Assembly: GCA_022560025.1 (NCBI GenBank)
Contig: JAFISE010000037.1
Coordinates: forward strand, 158,857 to 222,856
DNA length: 64,000 nucleotides
Direction: 5' to 3'
From: Stagonosporopsis chrysanthemi
Taxonomy: Eukaryota; Ascomycota; Dothideomycetes; Pleosporales; Didymellaceae
The notes below the pieces were generated by a model. That model saw only the letters and a list, made by a program, of their open reading frames with translations, ran no database searches and was not told where the DNA came from. Position 1 is the first letter of the stretch. The number at the start of each line of letters is the position of its first letter. Below are positions 32,944-44,146 of the stretch, piece after piece. The position numbers and the translations under genes are program-made.

Positions 32944-34264
32944 ATGGATTTCACGGTACGCATCCGCGCGCGCGGGGCTTGCCCTCACCCCACTGACAGC
33001 GACACAGATCTCGCTAGCACACTTCTGCGAGGTCCACGGTCCCACATCAATCATCTGCACCCAGGCCTCGACTGCGCCGTGTGGCTCTTGCAATCCATGC
33101 GTCACGCCGCCCACCGACGAGCCGCACTCGGCCTACTCCAGCTTTGGCCTCTATGACCAGCCCTCGTCGCTGAAGCTGGGCCGCCCGCCCAAGCTCTCGC
33201 CCTTGGAGACACCACCCACGAGCCCCCGCTCGCCTTCACACAACCCCTACTTCCCCAGCCTCTCCTCGTCCGACAGCAGTTTTGGCGGGCGTCGACCGAG
33301 CAGCACCTTCGACTCGGACTCGGACTCTTGCGAGAACTGCCAGATGGTAGTGCCCAAGAAGTTCTGCGACAAGCTCCCCAACGGTGCGCCAGGGAGCCCT
33401 TCCAAGGATGGACGGGGCCGCAATGGCAGCCCAGTCCTTCGCAGCTCTCAGAACTACCCAGTCCGGGGACCCTATCTCGGCGACGACGCCAGCAGCACCC
33501 ACTCTTCCGAGATGTCTGACACTGAGCAGTCCAAGTCGTTTGAGAGCAGTGCTAGCTCATACCCCAACTCAATCCCACCTTCACCCTCGGTCACCTCGAG
33601 GAACACGCACACACATACCCTGACATACATCTCCACCAACCAGCCGCAATCACCTACCACCTATTCCTCCCTAAAGCGCACATGCATGCGCACCCTCTCC
33701 ACAGAGGTCCTTCCGCGCGGCAATTCCTCCGGAGCCATCATGTTTGGGGACCCTGTCGCTGGCTACACCATCGCATACATCTTTCGAATCCAGGACTCCC
33801 GGGCTCGTGGATCAATCAAGCACTACGCGCTCATTGCAATGGTTGGACGCGACTGCCGCAAGGCCACCAAGGCTATGGTCAAGGTCACTGAAGTCTTCCA
33901 GGGCATTGCAAACCGCATCTCGGCGTTGGCTGAGAAGGTAGAGCGCGAATCACGCCCCACCTCTGCCATCCCCGAAACCCCTCCACTGGGAACCTCTGCC
34001 TCCTCAATGCCACCCATGTTCGCATCACCGCAGAGGGATCGTAACATTTCATCCACCGCCAGCTCACCCACCGCCCGCAACATCACTCCTGTATCATCTT
34101 TCCTCTCCGCGAAGAGGATCGATCCCGACGGCTTTTCTCGCGTCTCGCGCGATTCTTCAAGACCCAAGAGCTTGGCCGAAATCGTCGGTCAAGAGAATTT
34201 CTTTGTTGAACTCCACCGCGACTTCTGCCAGTTGCTGCACTTCCTCATCAAGCACTTCGCTTGA
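32944..34264 (+). CDS. lst7: Folliculin homologue (Lst7)
   Basis: Two exons, 32944-32955 (12 nt: MDFT) and 33008-34264, 422 aa. Lst7 pairs with Lst4 as a Rag-GTPase activator in amino-acid signalling to TORC1 at the vacuole and controls permease sorting. The spliced N-terminus MDFTISLAHFCEVHGPTSII is the folliculin signature (cf. the CHFCELHGP pattern), followed by CxxC pairs in CGSCNPC and CENCQM, a Ser-rich loop, and longin-domain strands MFGDPVAGYTIAYIFRIQDS and KHYALIAMVGRDC. It ends FFVELHRDFCQLLHFLIKHF. Only the folliculin N-terminal (longin) part is present, as in fungal Lst7; the animal C-terminal DENN is lacking. Confidence 0.9.
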
Positions 34265-35493
34265 TTTCCTCCACATACGTTGTTACATTCTTCTGTACAT
34301 CTTCGATGTTTGACTTGTTGTCTAGCGATTTAGCGTTTCCTCGTGTTGTGCGTTCAGCACCGGCGTTCACTGGTCATCTTGTACAAATCTGGTCCATACA
34401 CGGCCTTTATTTTCCACGCTTGCGATCTGCCATGCCAGCAGAGCAGGCTCGATACCCATCTGAGATACCCCGGCCTGTTCTTTGTTCTACTGTAATGGGC
34501 GGTATACCTAGTTTGACTATCAGGTCATTGAATGGGTAGTTATGATCTCACGGCCGTAATTGGCGATGCTGCGATCGATCGCCATGAAATGATAGAAGCG
34601 ACATTTGTTGCCTGTTTAATTAGCCCAAGCAAAATACACACAAGTCTACTTGACACTGCCACATCAGAGTCCTCATCCCTTCATACCCAAGCAATTTCGC
34701 AGAAGCTCCTCCTCGCTGCTTCTTCGGCAGACCTGCTGTCGAACCACAAAACATTCAATAAATGCATGTCATCGCCATGGAACATCCTGACATGCCCAGA
34801 CCCACCTTCACCACGCTTCTCCACAGCAGTTCCCACAGCGGGACCGAGAGAAGCACGATCAGCGAACCCTTGTTAGGTGCGCATTGTTCAGGAGGCCGAC
34901 ATCGCTCGCAGCGCATGACACGGACCGCGTCATAACCGATAAGGAGCAATCGATAAGCGCCGACGTCACATCTGCACGCACGACGAACGTCAGGGCGGCT
35001 GCGAAAATCACCTGCATCAAAGCCATCTACAATCACCAAGAAGTCACATGTATGCAGCATACCTCCAACATACTATCCTCATCGTCATGATCCGCAGCAT
35101 GATAGCCAGCCACGACGACGCAGCCGGATGCGTAGCGCTTAAGCTATTTCCGGCACTTTCTTGCCAGAGCCAAGTTCCAAGCGCCCGAAAGCCAAGTTTT
35201 GGCGACCGGTGACGACGCTGCTCCCTGGAGTAGGGCTGAAGGTAGCCTCCACTGTGTTTGATACGACGGCCTGTGGAGTAGTCTGGATCAGTGATGCCAT
35301 GTCTGACGAGCAACGTCGGATACGACGGCTTCCATCAACATCATACTGAAGTATGCGGGCGAGTTATGTAGTTATAAAACACTGATGACGACCTCTCTGC
35401 GACCTAGAATCCTCCTGCACCTCATACTATAATAGCTCCCTTAACTAAAGCTTGACTTCTTGCGTCACGTCAGTACACTCATATTCCACGACA
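34265..35493. other. Intergenic, no gene recognised
   Basis: 1.2 kb between lst7 and the small hydrophilic protein gene; short frames only. Just upstream of the next ATG, TGCGTCACGTCAG at 35461-35473 holds two TGACG half-sites on the minus strand, similar to ATF/CREB sites used in fungal stress genes. This is suggestive at most. Confidence 0.45.
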
Positions 35494-35777
35494 ATGAACT
35501 CAAACACGAACAACGGTGCCGGCCAGAAGGAAGACTACGTTGACAAGGGTTCGTACTGCAACACCTCACTCCGCTCTTTTCTCTAACATCGCAGGCCTTG
35601 ACGCTGTCGAGAAGAAGTCTGGTCATAACGTGGGCCGGAGCACCAACGAGAAGATTGTAAGCCACGACCTCTCATCAAAGCACAATGAGTAAATGCTCAC
35701 TATACCAGACCGATGGAGCCCGCAGCATGTTCGAAAAAGCTACAGGCAAAAACGTCCCCGACAAGGTCTCCAACTAG
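35494..35777 (+). CDS. Small conserved hydrophilic protein, 61 aa
   Basis: Three exons: 35494-35548, 35595-35656, 35709-35777. The product starts MNSNTNNGAGQKEDYVDKGL, continues with DAVEKKSGHNVGRSTNEKIT and ends DGARSMFEKATGKNVPDKVSN. All three exon joints keep frame, and introns are 46 and 52 nt. The pattern QKEDYVDKGLDAVEKK ... NEKITDGARxMFEKxTGKNVPDKxSN is, from memory, a widely conserved small fungal protein of unknown function. Highly charged, no Cys or membrane segment, so probably a soluble, perhaps disordered protein. Confidence 0.8.
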
Positions 35778-36120
35778 GCCCGCTTCTGTCCTCTCACTCG
35801 ACGTCGACGCCTCCACGCACCCGCCATCGACCTGCTATGAAGACGCGCACCCCGTTGCTCAACCCCAATCCCCCACCTCACCAACCTCACCACGATCCCA
35901 CATCCTACCCAAGCGTAAACACAAGAATAGGGTCTCTGTCGACTCGACACATTCTCGCGACTCTTTCACGACAGCTCATGAAAACCACGACGAGCAGGAG
36001 GGTGAGAAGCACGGCATTTTGCACAAGGTGGCTGATGGAATGCACAAGGCGAGGCCGTATGTCGAGCGGCTGAGTGGGACTTATGAACCGATGCCTAAGG
36101 AGCCTTATCACACGAAGTAA
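35713..36120 (+). CDS. Overlapping ORF, 135 aa, possible alternative product or separate gene
   Basis: The ORF begins inside exon 3 of the small hydrophilic gene in another frame and runs 340 bases beyond its stop. The part after about codon 30 is protein-like: Ser/Pro/Thr-rich (QPQSPTSPTSPRSHILPKRK), then HSRDSFTTAHENHDEQEGEK and the ordered-looking end HGILHKVADGMHKARPYVER followed by LSGTYEPMPKEPYHTK. An alternative acceptor at 35717-35718 (GGAG), 10 nt downstream of the main one, would join exon 2 to this frame without a stop. I recognise no family. Confidence 0.4.
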   Translation: MEPAACSKKLQAKTSPTRSPTRPASVLSLDVDASTHPPSTCYEDAHPVAQPQSPTSPTSPRSHILPKRKHKNRVSVDSTHSRDSFTTAHENHDEQEGEKHGILHKVADGMHKARPYVERLSGTYEPMPKEPYHTK

Positions 36121-36405
36121 TGAATGAACAACGTTAAATTGTAATGACGGTTCCATCTTGATGAGTCTGTGTATTCTTCTGTCTGAGAAAATATGGTTGA
36201 TCTCAGTCGGCCGGCTGTTTTATGATCGAATGACACATGATGTTGTACAAAACTTACGAGTCTATCAAGTGCATGTGAAAGTTGATGCTGGGCGAAATTG
36301 TCCTAACTCGACCGGCGGAAAATGCCCCACCAAAATTTTGGAACTTGACATGACATTCCCCGCGATCAACACTCACACTTCGACTCAAACCCCAACCACA
36401 CCAAC

Positions 36406-37775
36406 ATGCCGCCTTACGAGAGCGAATCCTCTGACGAGGGCGAGGAATACACCGAGACAAACGTTCTCCTCGGCTACGCCACCAAAGATGCCACCGGAGA
36501 CGCCATTTCGCACATTGGCGGCACGCCGGTACGTTGCGCCGCACGCTCGAGGACTGGCATACTGACTTCACACAGAGCTGGATAGACGATAAAACGGCTC
36601 CCTCGGGCGCGCTCGCAAAGTGCAAAGTCTGCAACGGCCTTCTCAGCCTGCTGCTCGAGCTCAACGGCGACCTGCCCGACCACTTCCCCGGCCACGAGCG
36701 CAGACTGTATATTTGGAGCTGTCGGCGGAAGGCTTGCAGAAGGAAAGAAGGCAGTGTGAGGGGTATTCGCGGGGTGCGTGTCGCGAAGGGCGCGGCGGGC
36801 AAGGCGGAGAAGAGGGCGGAGAAGAAGGAGGTCCAGCAGGAGGAAGAGAAGCCACAGCCGAAGATTGGAGAGTCGCTGTTTGGTGTCAAGAACAGTGCCA
36901 GTTCGACTGCGCCTGCAAACCCATTCTCGAACCCGTTCTCCTCCAATTCCAGCGCGGCGCCTGCAAACCCCTTCGCGTCGTCGGGCGGCGCAAGCCCGTT
37001 CGCTGCACCGTCTCCCGCCCCGGCAATCCAAGTCTCGTCCGAAGACAAGAAGGACGAGGCCCCCTCCTCCCTCCCCGAGACCTTCGCACAAAAAGCCCGC
37101 ATCTCCACCCCACCGCCCAGCACCACCGCGGCCCCAGCACGCCCCCACGAGCCCTGGCCCACACCCTCCTCCTTCCCCGCACCCTACCCCTCCTACTCGC
37201 TCGACGCCGAGTACGAAACGCTCGACACCGCCGCGCCCAGCGTGCCCCAAAACGTGCGCATGCTGGACATTGAGTCCGAAGGCGCGGGCGGCAGCGGCAG
37301 CAGCGGGGGCAAAGAAGACAAAGAAACCTACGAATCCGCGCACGACGCCGTGTTCCAGAAATTCGCCGACCGCGTCGGCCAGAACCCAGAGCAGATCCTG
37401 CGCTACGAGTTCGGCGGCAAACCGCTGCTGTACAGCGACGCCGACGCCGTCGGCAAGGCCCTCGCGCACGCTGCTGACGACTCAAATGCGAATGTCAAGC
37501 TCCAAACGTCCCCCCTCGCCATCCCCCGCTGCGCCAACTGCGGCGCCCACCGCGTCTTCGAGGTGCAACTCACGCCGCACGCGATCACAGAGCTAGAGGC
37601 GGACGAGACGGGCGTCGACGGGATGGAGTGGGGCACTGTGATTCTGGGCGTTTGTGCGCGGGATTGCACGCCCCGGGGTGGTGGTGGTGGTGATGGTGGT
37701 GTTGGGGAGGGCGAGGTCGGGTATCTGGAGGAGTGGGCGGGGGTGCAGTGGGAGGAGGTTGCTGCGAGGAAGTAG
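36406..37775 (+). CDS. tsr4: Tsr4 / PDCD2-family 40S ribosome assembly chaperone
   Basis: Two exons, 36406-36528 and 36576-37775, 440 aa, 47-nt intron joining SHIGGTP to SWIDDKTAPSG. Tsr4 is a dedicated chaperone for the 40S protein uS5 (Rps2) in yeast; PDCD2 does the same in animals. The N-terminal module has TNVLLGYATKDATGDAISH, a CxxC pair (CKVCNGLLSLLLELNGDLPD) and LYIWSCRRKACRRKEGSVR. The C-terminal PDCD2_C module has PEQILRYEFGGKPLLYSDAD, a second CxxC (PRCANCGAHRVFEVQLTP) and GMEWGTVILGVCARDC. The linker (about residues 160-280) is Pro/Ser/Ala-rich, and a Gly-rich loop (PRGGGGGDGGVGEGE) interrupts the C-terminus. Confidence 0.92.
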
Positions 37776-37988
37776 AGGGGGGCGGGGGGGTGTAAATAGT
37801 GTGAGGGATTATGTGGAGTATGCCATCAGAGACTTTGGGAGATCAAAAGACTTGCAGAGTAGCGAAACTTGGTTATGTCAGGAACTAATCAACTTGACTT
37901 TAGACGGTTGGATTTTATTTTTATTTTTCGTTCACCTGATGCGTGGATGCGTGAATACAGAGGAGGGTATATCGTCTGATACAACCGT

Positions 37989-38060
37989 GTTTATGGATCG
38001 TGTGTTTATGGATCGTGTGTTTATGGATCGTGTGTGTATAGGTTTGTGTATAGGTTTGTA
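37989..38060. repeat. Tandem 15-bp repeat (x3) and 12-bp repeat (x2)
   Basis: TTTATGGATCGTGTG occurs three times in tandem, followed by two TATAGGTTTGTG units. It lies in the 353-bp gap between the convergent tsr4 and RINT1-like genes, in 3' UTR territory. Confidence 0.85.
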
Positions 38061-38128
38061 TGTCGTCTCCTCTCCTCTGCTTTAGTCTACTACCGTATGT
38101 AGTATGCATACACCGCCACCGCCACCCC

Positions 38129-40992
38129 TCACCCCGCAAGCTCGACCCTCAGCCTCAGCAGACGCCTCGCGTCCTTTTCGTCCAGGGCCTCAATGCCCAG
38201 CTCCTCCAGCACTGCGCGCGCGCTGGCGTTGTCGGCAAAGAGGCGGGTTTCGACTTCCCACAGGCCGGGCGCGGTGGGTGCGTCAACATCAACATCAACA
38301 TCAACATCTGCGTCGACGTCGGCGCCGGCACTGGGGTTGCGGGTCGAGGAGGCGCCAGCATCAGCATCAGCGTCTGCGTCCTCGCCCGCCCACGCGTCCC
38401 ACTCCTCCATGCCGTCGTCGTCCCCGGCTGGCGGAGCGGACGAGGCCTGCTTCGCGCCTTTGACGGGCAGCCCGACGAGCTGCGCGCCCTCGAGACACTT
38501 TCTCAGTCCGCTGGCTGCGACGCCGGGGCCGACCGCGTCGTCGACTACCGCGCAGATGGCGTCAAGGTCGGCGTGCAGCTGCGCGGCGCCGGCGGCGGAG
38601 AAACTGGCGCGCAGCACGCTGTCGAACAGGGCGGCGTTGATGGCGGCCAGGACGGCGCGGGCGATGCGGCGCAGCGGCGCGGGGGCCAGGGCGCGGGACA
38701 GGAAAGGCAGGGCGGTGCGGAGGTGGGAGAGCAAGGGGTCGAGTTCCGAGGTAGGGCTGAGGGGTTGGGCGGCGACGGGCGGGTTGGCGAGGGCGGCCCA
38801 CGGGTTGCTGGGAAAAGTAAGCATGCGAGTGTTCAGATGGATGACGGCAGCTGGGGCGGGGCCCGGGGCCGAAAGCGGGTGAGTGCAGGTGGGAAGACGT
38901 ACATCTGGCGGTATGGCTTGAGCGCCACGCGGACGTTGGCGACGAGCGTCTCGGCGATGATTTGCTCGCTGCGGTCGCGCAGGCGCGCGTACCACGACGC
39001 TGTTTCGTCAAAGAGGCCGCCTGCGTCTGCGGCGTCGGGCTCGCTGGTGCCGACGTTTCTGGAGGTGCGTTCCGCGACGGATGCAACGGTGCGGGAGCCA
39101 ATGCTGCCGCCGTGCTGAGCACGATCCTGCAGCTCGTCCCAGATGTCGAGGAAGAACTGCGCACAAGATCAGTGTGTGAGGTGAGATCTGGCAGATGGGT
39201 GGGCTTACGACGTCGTCACTCCAATCGCGCATCGCCTTTTCCAGGTAGTCGGCGCTGCCGTACGTCCTGCACAGGCTCTCCAGGCCCTCGACGCCAAGCA
39301 GCTTGTCCTGCTCCTCTCTGCTCACACCGCCCATGGCGCGGCCCAGGGTGGTGGTCATGCGGAGATAGGCCTCCAGACTGTCGCTGAGTCGCTCATGGAA
39401 CTGGTCGAAAATGGCAATCTGGATGTCGATCAGGAAGGCCAGCTTGTGCTTAAACGAGGTCAAGGGTCTGTATCGATCTGCATCGGATCAGCACTGCAGG
39501 GTCAGGATTCGGACACCCTAAGCCTACCTGTTATCGTTTCGAGCAGGTCGTTGACACGGATTGCTCCTTTGGTGGGCTTTGTGGCTTTTGGATCTACGCT
39601 TTCGTAGTCGAGATCCCGCCAGTCCTCGGCCTCTACGATGCTTTGGTAACGCGCAAGGGCGACTGTTTGGTAAATCAGCGTCTGCTTCGGGTGTGATTCG
39701 GGCGCGGTGTGCATACAGTCTTTCTCGACTCGCAGCCACTGGTCGAACCAGTTGGCCTGGACAAGGAACTCCCACGATAGGCCGTTCCAGCCGCTCATGC
39801 CGTGGCCGCCGTCGTAGGCCCACGTGTCTCTGATGGTGGAGTCGAAGCTCATGACTTGGTGGATGAGGTGGCTGAGGAGTTGCGGCTGGGTGGCTACTTT
39901 GGGCAGCAGGGAGGCGATCTTGGTGCGCAGGATAGGCAGGAGCGCGGTGATGAAGGCAGACATGGCATCCACGTAGACAGGGTTCAGTGCGAGGTCGGTG
40001 CCGCGGAAGTGCTTGAACAGCACGGGCTGCATGTAGTCACTCACAAAGGCGCTGTAGTCGTCCAGCAGGGTCGTGACATGCGAGAGGAAGTACTCGGGCC
40101 GGTCCAGGCGATTGGTGGGCTTGTCGCCCTCGAAGTGGTAGCGGAAGCGCATCTCGAGGGGCTGCACCAGGACTTGGAAGGGGAAGAGCACCGGCGGCAG
40201 CCTGACCTTGTCGACGGGCCCCGCTGCATAGGTGCTGCCCTCCAGCTCGGGCATCTGCAGGTCGAGCAGCTTGGCAACGGCCAGGTCCCATTCCTCGCGC
40301 AGCTGTGGGGGGACGACGGCCGTGGACGTGGGCCAGTGCAGCTTCTTGAGGACGCGGTCGAGGTCGGCGGCGAAGGCGTCGTGGATCTTGGTGCGCAGGG
40401 CGTCGGTGGTCTGGCTGACGTGGTGGACCAGCTGCGGGGCAGCGCCCTCGGCGTCGTCCTGGAGCGTGAGCAGGCGGGTGTGCAGCGCACGCAGCTGCTT
40501 GTAGGGCGCGAGGGCAGCCTCGTTGGACGTCTGTAGCTGGACGTGGGCGTGGGTGCTGCGGCGGGTCAGCCGTGTGTGCGGCGGCGCGGTGCGCGGGCGG
40601 GCCTACCTCAGGGCGTCGACGTCGCGCAGCAGCTCGAGGTAGCCGCTGGCGACGTCGAGGCACTGCAGCGTGCCCAGGGCGGCCTCGAAGCGCGGGACGG
40701 CGTCAGCGCTCGTCGCGGAGGCCGTCACGACCAGCAGGCGGCGGTCGATGTCGTGCTGGTCGCGGGCGAAGGCGGCGGCGGCGGCCTGCAGCTGGCCGTG
40801 GTGGGCGCGCTGGCGGAGCTTCGCGTCGTCGAGGTCGCGGCGGGCGTCGTCGAGCTGCTGCTTGAGCAGGCCGTGCTGCGAGGTGATGCCGGCCAGCAGC
40901 GCGTCCAGGGCGTCGAGGTCGGCGGCCGTCTGCAGCTTGTCGTCGAGGAAGTCGAGCACACGGGCGTCGGCGGCGGCGTCGTAGTCGTCCAT
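38129..40992 (-). CDS. RINT1/Tip20-family vesicle tethering protein
   Basis: Five exons: 40992-40607, 40555-39528, 39477-39209, 39156-38903, 38807-38129; 871 aa; introns of 51, 50, 52 and 95 nt, all keeping frame. RINT1/Tip20 is a subunit of the Dsl1/NRZ complex that tethers Golgi-derived vesicles at the ER. Signatures: the N-terminus DFLDDKLQTAADLDALDALL with coiled-coil heptads to about residue 100, EYFLSHVTTLLDDYSAFVSD, DTWAYDGGHGMSGWNGLSWE, ITDRYRPLTSFKHKLAFLID, DWSDDVFFLDIWDELQDRA and LKPYRQINPWAALANPP at the exon joints. Near the C-terminus a hexanucleotide repeat encodes alternating Asp-Val and Asp-Ala (residues about 790-830). Divergent from nop9, 460 bp apart. Confidence 0.88.
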
Positions 40993-41452
40993 GCTCTGGC
41001 GATGCTCTGGCGGTGCGCGGGCGGTGCGCGGGCGGTGCTCTGGCAATGCTCTGGCGGTGCTCGGGTGGTGCTCGGCGCCCACTGGCTCTACTGGCTCTAC
41101 TGGCTCTGCCTCCTCTGCCGTCGGTGGCGTGCGGCGCTGGCGGCGGCGCGGGAGCCAGCTAGCGGTGACAAGCTCGGCTGCACGTGGTGGGGCGCGATCC
41201 ATTCTCGATCGATCGCTGCGACTTTGGCTTTAGCGGGCTTCTGGGTTTTGCCTCTGCGCTGTCGCCGGCTGCAAAACATGTTATTGCACGCCTGCTGCCG
41301 TATCGCCTGAGCCTCCAACCGCCCCCCGTCCTGCGACTCGAGTCGCCTGCGAGCCCTGGTGCCCTGCGTGCCCGTATATATTTGCGGCGCTGCGACCGTT
41401 TGATTTTGCTGCGAGCCGCAGTTTGAAGATCTCGGCTATCGGACCTGCCAGG
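40993..41452. promoter_or_regulatory. Divergent promoter of RINT1-like gene and nop9
   Basis: 460 bp between start codons. Next to the RINT1-like start is a degenerate GCGGTGCTCTGGCAAT-type repeat (40995-41090) and three copies of CTCTACTGG (41087-41106). The nop9 side contains a TATATATTTG sequence at 41374-41383, about 70 bases before the ATG, which may serve as a TATA element. Confidence 0.5.
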
Positions 41453-43719
41453 ATGCCTACCGAGAACAGGAAGCGCGGACGCCGCGAGGAGAAGAAGCGC
41501 AAGAGGGAGCAGCACGACGCCGACAAGCACACCAAGCGCACCAAGCGTGAAGACGCCGTCGAGGACGCTGTCGAGGACGCCCTGCAGCACTTTAGCCACG
41601 ACCACCAGCCCGACGCGCAGGACCCACTGCTGCAGCAGCACTACGCCCATGACGCCCACGACGCCCACGATGCCCACAACCATGGCGTCCCACAGCCCGG
41701 CGCCATGCCCTTCTACGGCATGCTCGACGAGGACGAACAGGAGTACTTCAAGCGAGCTGACGAGATGCTCGAGCTGAACCAGTTTGCCGACCACGACGAG
41801 CGCGCCCTGTTCCTGGCCAGCGTCTGGAAGGAGGCCGACGGCAAGGAGCTCAAGATCGCCAACAGCCAGTCCTGCTCGCGCCTGATGGAGCGTCTGATTC
41901 TGCTGTCGACCTCGGACCAGCTGAAGCGTCTCTTCCAGAAATTCAGCTCACAGTAAGCTACCCGAATTGGTCTCACGCCCGTACTTTCTAACACGCACGC
42001 AGCTTCCTCCACCTCGTCCAGCACCGCTTCGCCTCACACTGCTGCGAGGCCCTCTTCATCCAGGCCGCACCCGTCGTCACCGCAGAACTCGCCAACCCCG
42101 ACCTCGCTCTCGCCCCTTCGTCGGACCCCGATGCTGTCATCGTCTCCATGGAGAACCTCTTCCTGCTCACACTCGCCGAGCTGGACGAACATCTGGGATA
42201 CCTCATGACAGATCGCTTTGCCTCACATGTCCTGCGTGTGCTGGTCGTCATCTTCTCTGGCTCGCCCCTGGAAAAGCAGAACAAATCGGCCATGCAGAGC
42301 AAAAGGAAAGAGAAGATTGGCGTTGCGGGTGCAGACAAGACCGAACTGGCCCTCGAGCACCGCGCCATTCCCAAGTCGTTTGAAGAAGCCCTCGAGAAGG
42401 TCATCGACAAGAGTGTCTCTGGGCTGGACTCCAACTACCTCCGCACACTGTCGACACATCCTCTCGGCAACCCAACCCTGCAGATGCTGCTCAAGCTGGA
42501 ACTCAAACACTTTGGAAAGTCACGCGCCAAAGACGAAAAGTCCATCATCCACAAGCTTCTACCTGACGATCCCATCGCCGAAGGCACCGAGAGCGCTGCC
42601 TTCATCAACGGCCTGGTCTACGATCCTATCGGTTCGCGCCTGCTTGAGACCATCATCGAGAATGCACCCGGAAAGCTGTTCAAGGCAATCTACAGCGACT
42701 TCTTCAAGGAGCGTATGGGGAGCTTGGCCCGCAACGAGATCGCCGGCTACGTGGCAGGGAAGATCCTCGAACGCCTCAGCAAGGAAGACCTCGGCGATGC
42801 CATGCGCCAGATTGTGGATCAGATTCCCAACCTAGTGGAGCGCAACCGAACTGCCATCATCAAGACCCTGATTGAGCGTTGTGCTGCGCGCGACGTCGAC
42901 ACCCTCCCCATCACAAAGCAACTCGAACTAGCCTACCGCGGTCCCAACGGCTTCGAGATCTCACGCATCCTGAAGCTCTGCGATCCACAGCCCGAAGATG
43001 CAAAGCCCAGCGGCAAGGCTCACGGCAAGTCTGACCATTCACCCGAGAAGGTGCACGGCTCTCTGCTGGCACAGGCTATGATGACTGTCGATGGTCCTCT
43101 CGGAAACCTCATCTTTGATTCGCTCGCCCGACTCTCACCGGAACTGGCACTCAACCTCGCTCGTGACTCCACAGCATCGCGAACACTGCAAGCAGCACTC
43201 AACTGCGCGCACGCGTCTGTGATATTCCGCCGGAAAATGATCCAGCAGTTCTACGGACACGTCGGCGAACTCGCTCTCGACCCCTCAGCATCCCGCGTCA
43301 TCGATGCCATCTGGGAGGGCACCCACGGCCTCGCCTTCATCCGTGAGCGCGTTGCCGAGGAGCTCGCAGAGAACGAAAGCGCCCTGCGCGAGTCTTTCGT
43401 CGGCCGCGCAGTCTGGCGCAACTGGCGTATGGATCTGTACAAGCGCAAACGCGCCGACTGGGTCAAGCAGTCGCGCTACACAGCTGGCAATGATGGCTTC
43501 CAGTCGTTCCCAGAAAGCAATGGCGACGCCCAGCACAACCAACCCGGCAGACACCTCACAGCGCTTGAGCGTGCCCGCCAGAAGCACGCAGCTGCAAAAT
43601 CGACCGCCGCGAAGAAGACAGATACACCCAGCAAAAAACCTGGCCGCAAGGAGAGGAGCGTGGCCACGGGCAGCAACAAGACTGAGCCAGTGGGACAACC
43701 CGGCCTTGTGGCGCAATAA
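41453..43719 (+). CDS. nop9: Nucleolar protein 9 (Pumilio-repeat RNA-binding protein)
   Basis: Two exons, 41453-41952 and 42003-43719, 738 aa; a 50-nt intron splits a His codon ([20 protein letters not shown]). Nop9 binds the central pseudoknot/ITS1 region of pre-rRNA and is required for 18S rRNA production. The start [20 protein letters not shown] matches the family; an in-frame ATG 30 bases upstream is less likely. Pumilio-type repeats are visible, for example [77 protein letters not shown] and [18 protein letters not shown] His/Asp/Ala repeat (HAHD-like, [14 protein letters not shown]) sits near residue 65. The C-terminal tail is basic. Confidence 0.93.
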
Positions 43720-44146
43720 AGCGGCACAAACACGCTATGTATGATGTCTGGAGAGCAGCTATTCGTCCGATTTTCCCCATCTTCATGTCCGGCATGGCAA
43801 AAGGCGTTTTCCTTTTTTTTTTTTTTCCTCTTCCCTATTTCCTTTGCGTCTAGTTTCACCTCGCGGCTATTTTCTGGGGTGGGTGGGTCTGGCCAGACAT
43901 TTTCTGATTCGATCTCTTAGATACCTTTAGCGCATAACAAAATCTGCGACGGACACGGTCGGGGGCTATTAGTATGGAACAATGGAAGATGTCACCTTGA
44001 TGAGCCGAGTTGCGAGTCGTGCTAGTGTCTGCTGCCGAGCTTGCTTACAGCTCTGACGTGATTGTTGTTTGTGCTCTTTTCACTGTACATTGGTGCTGTG
44101 GTTTGTAAGATCTTATAGCACTATCTTTTGGCGGCTTTTTCGTAGC
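43720..44146. other. Intergenic with poly-T tract
   Basis: 427 bp. A 15-16 nt T run at about 43812-43827 lies in the presumed 3' region of nop9. The remainder probably carries the promoter of the decarboxylase. No RNA gene recognised. Confidence 0.5.
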
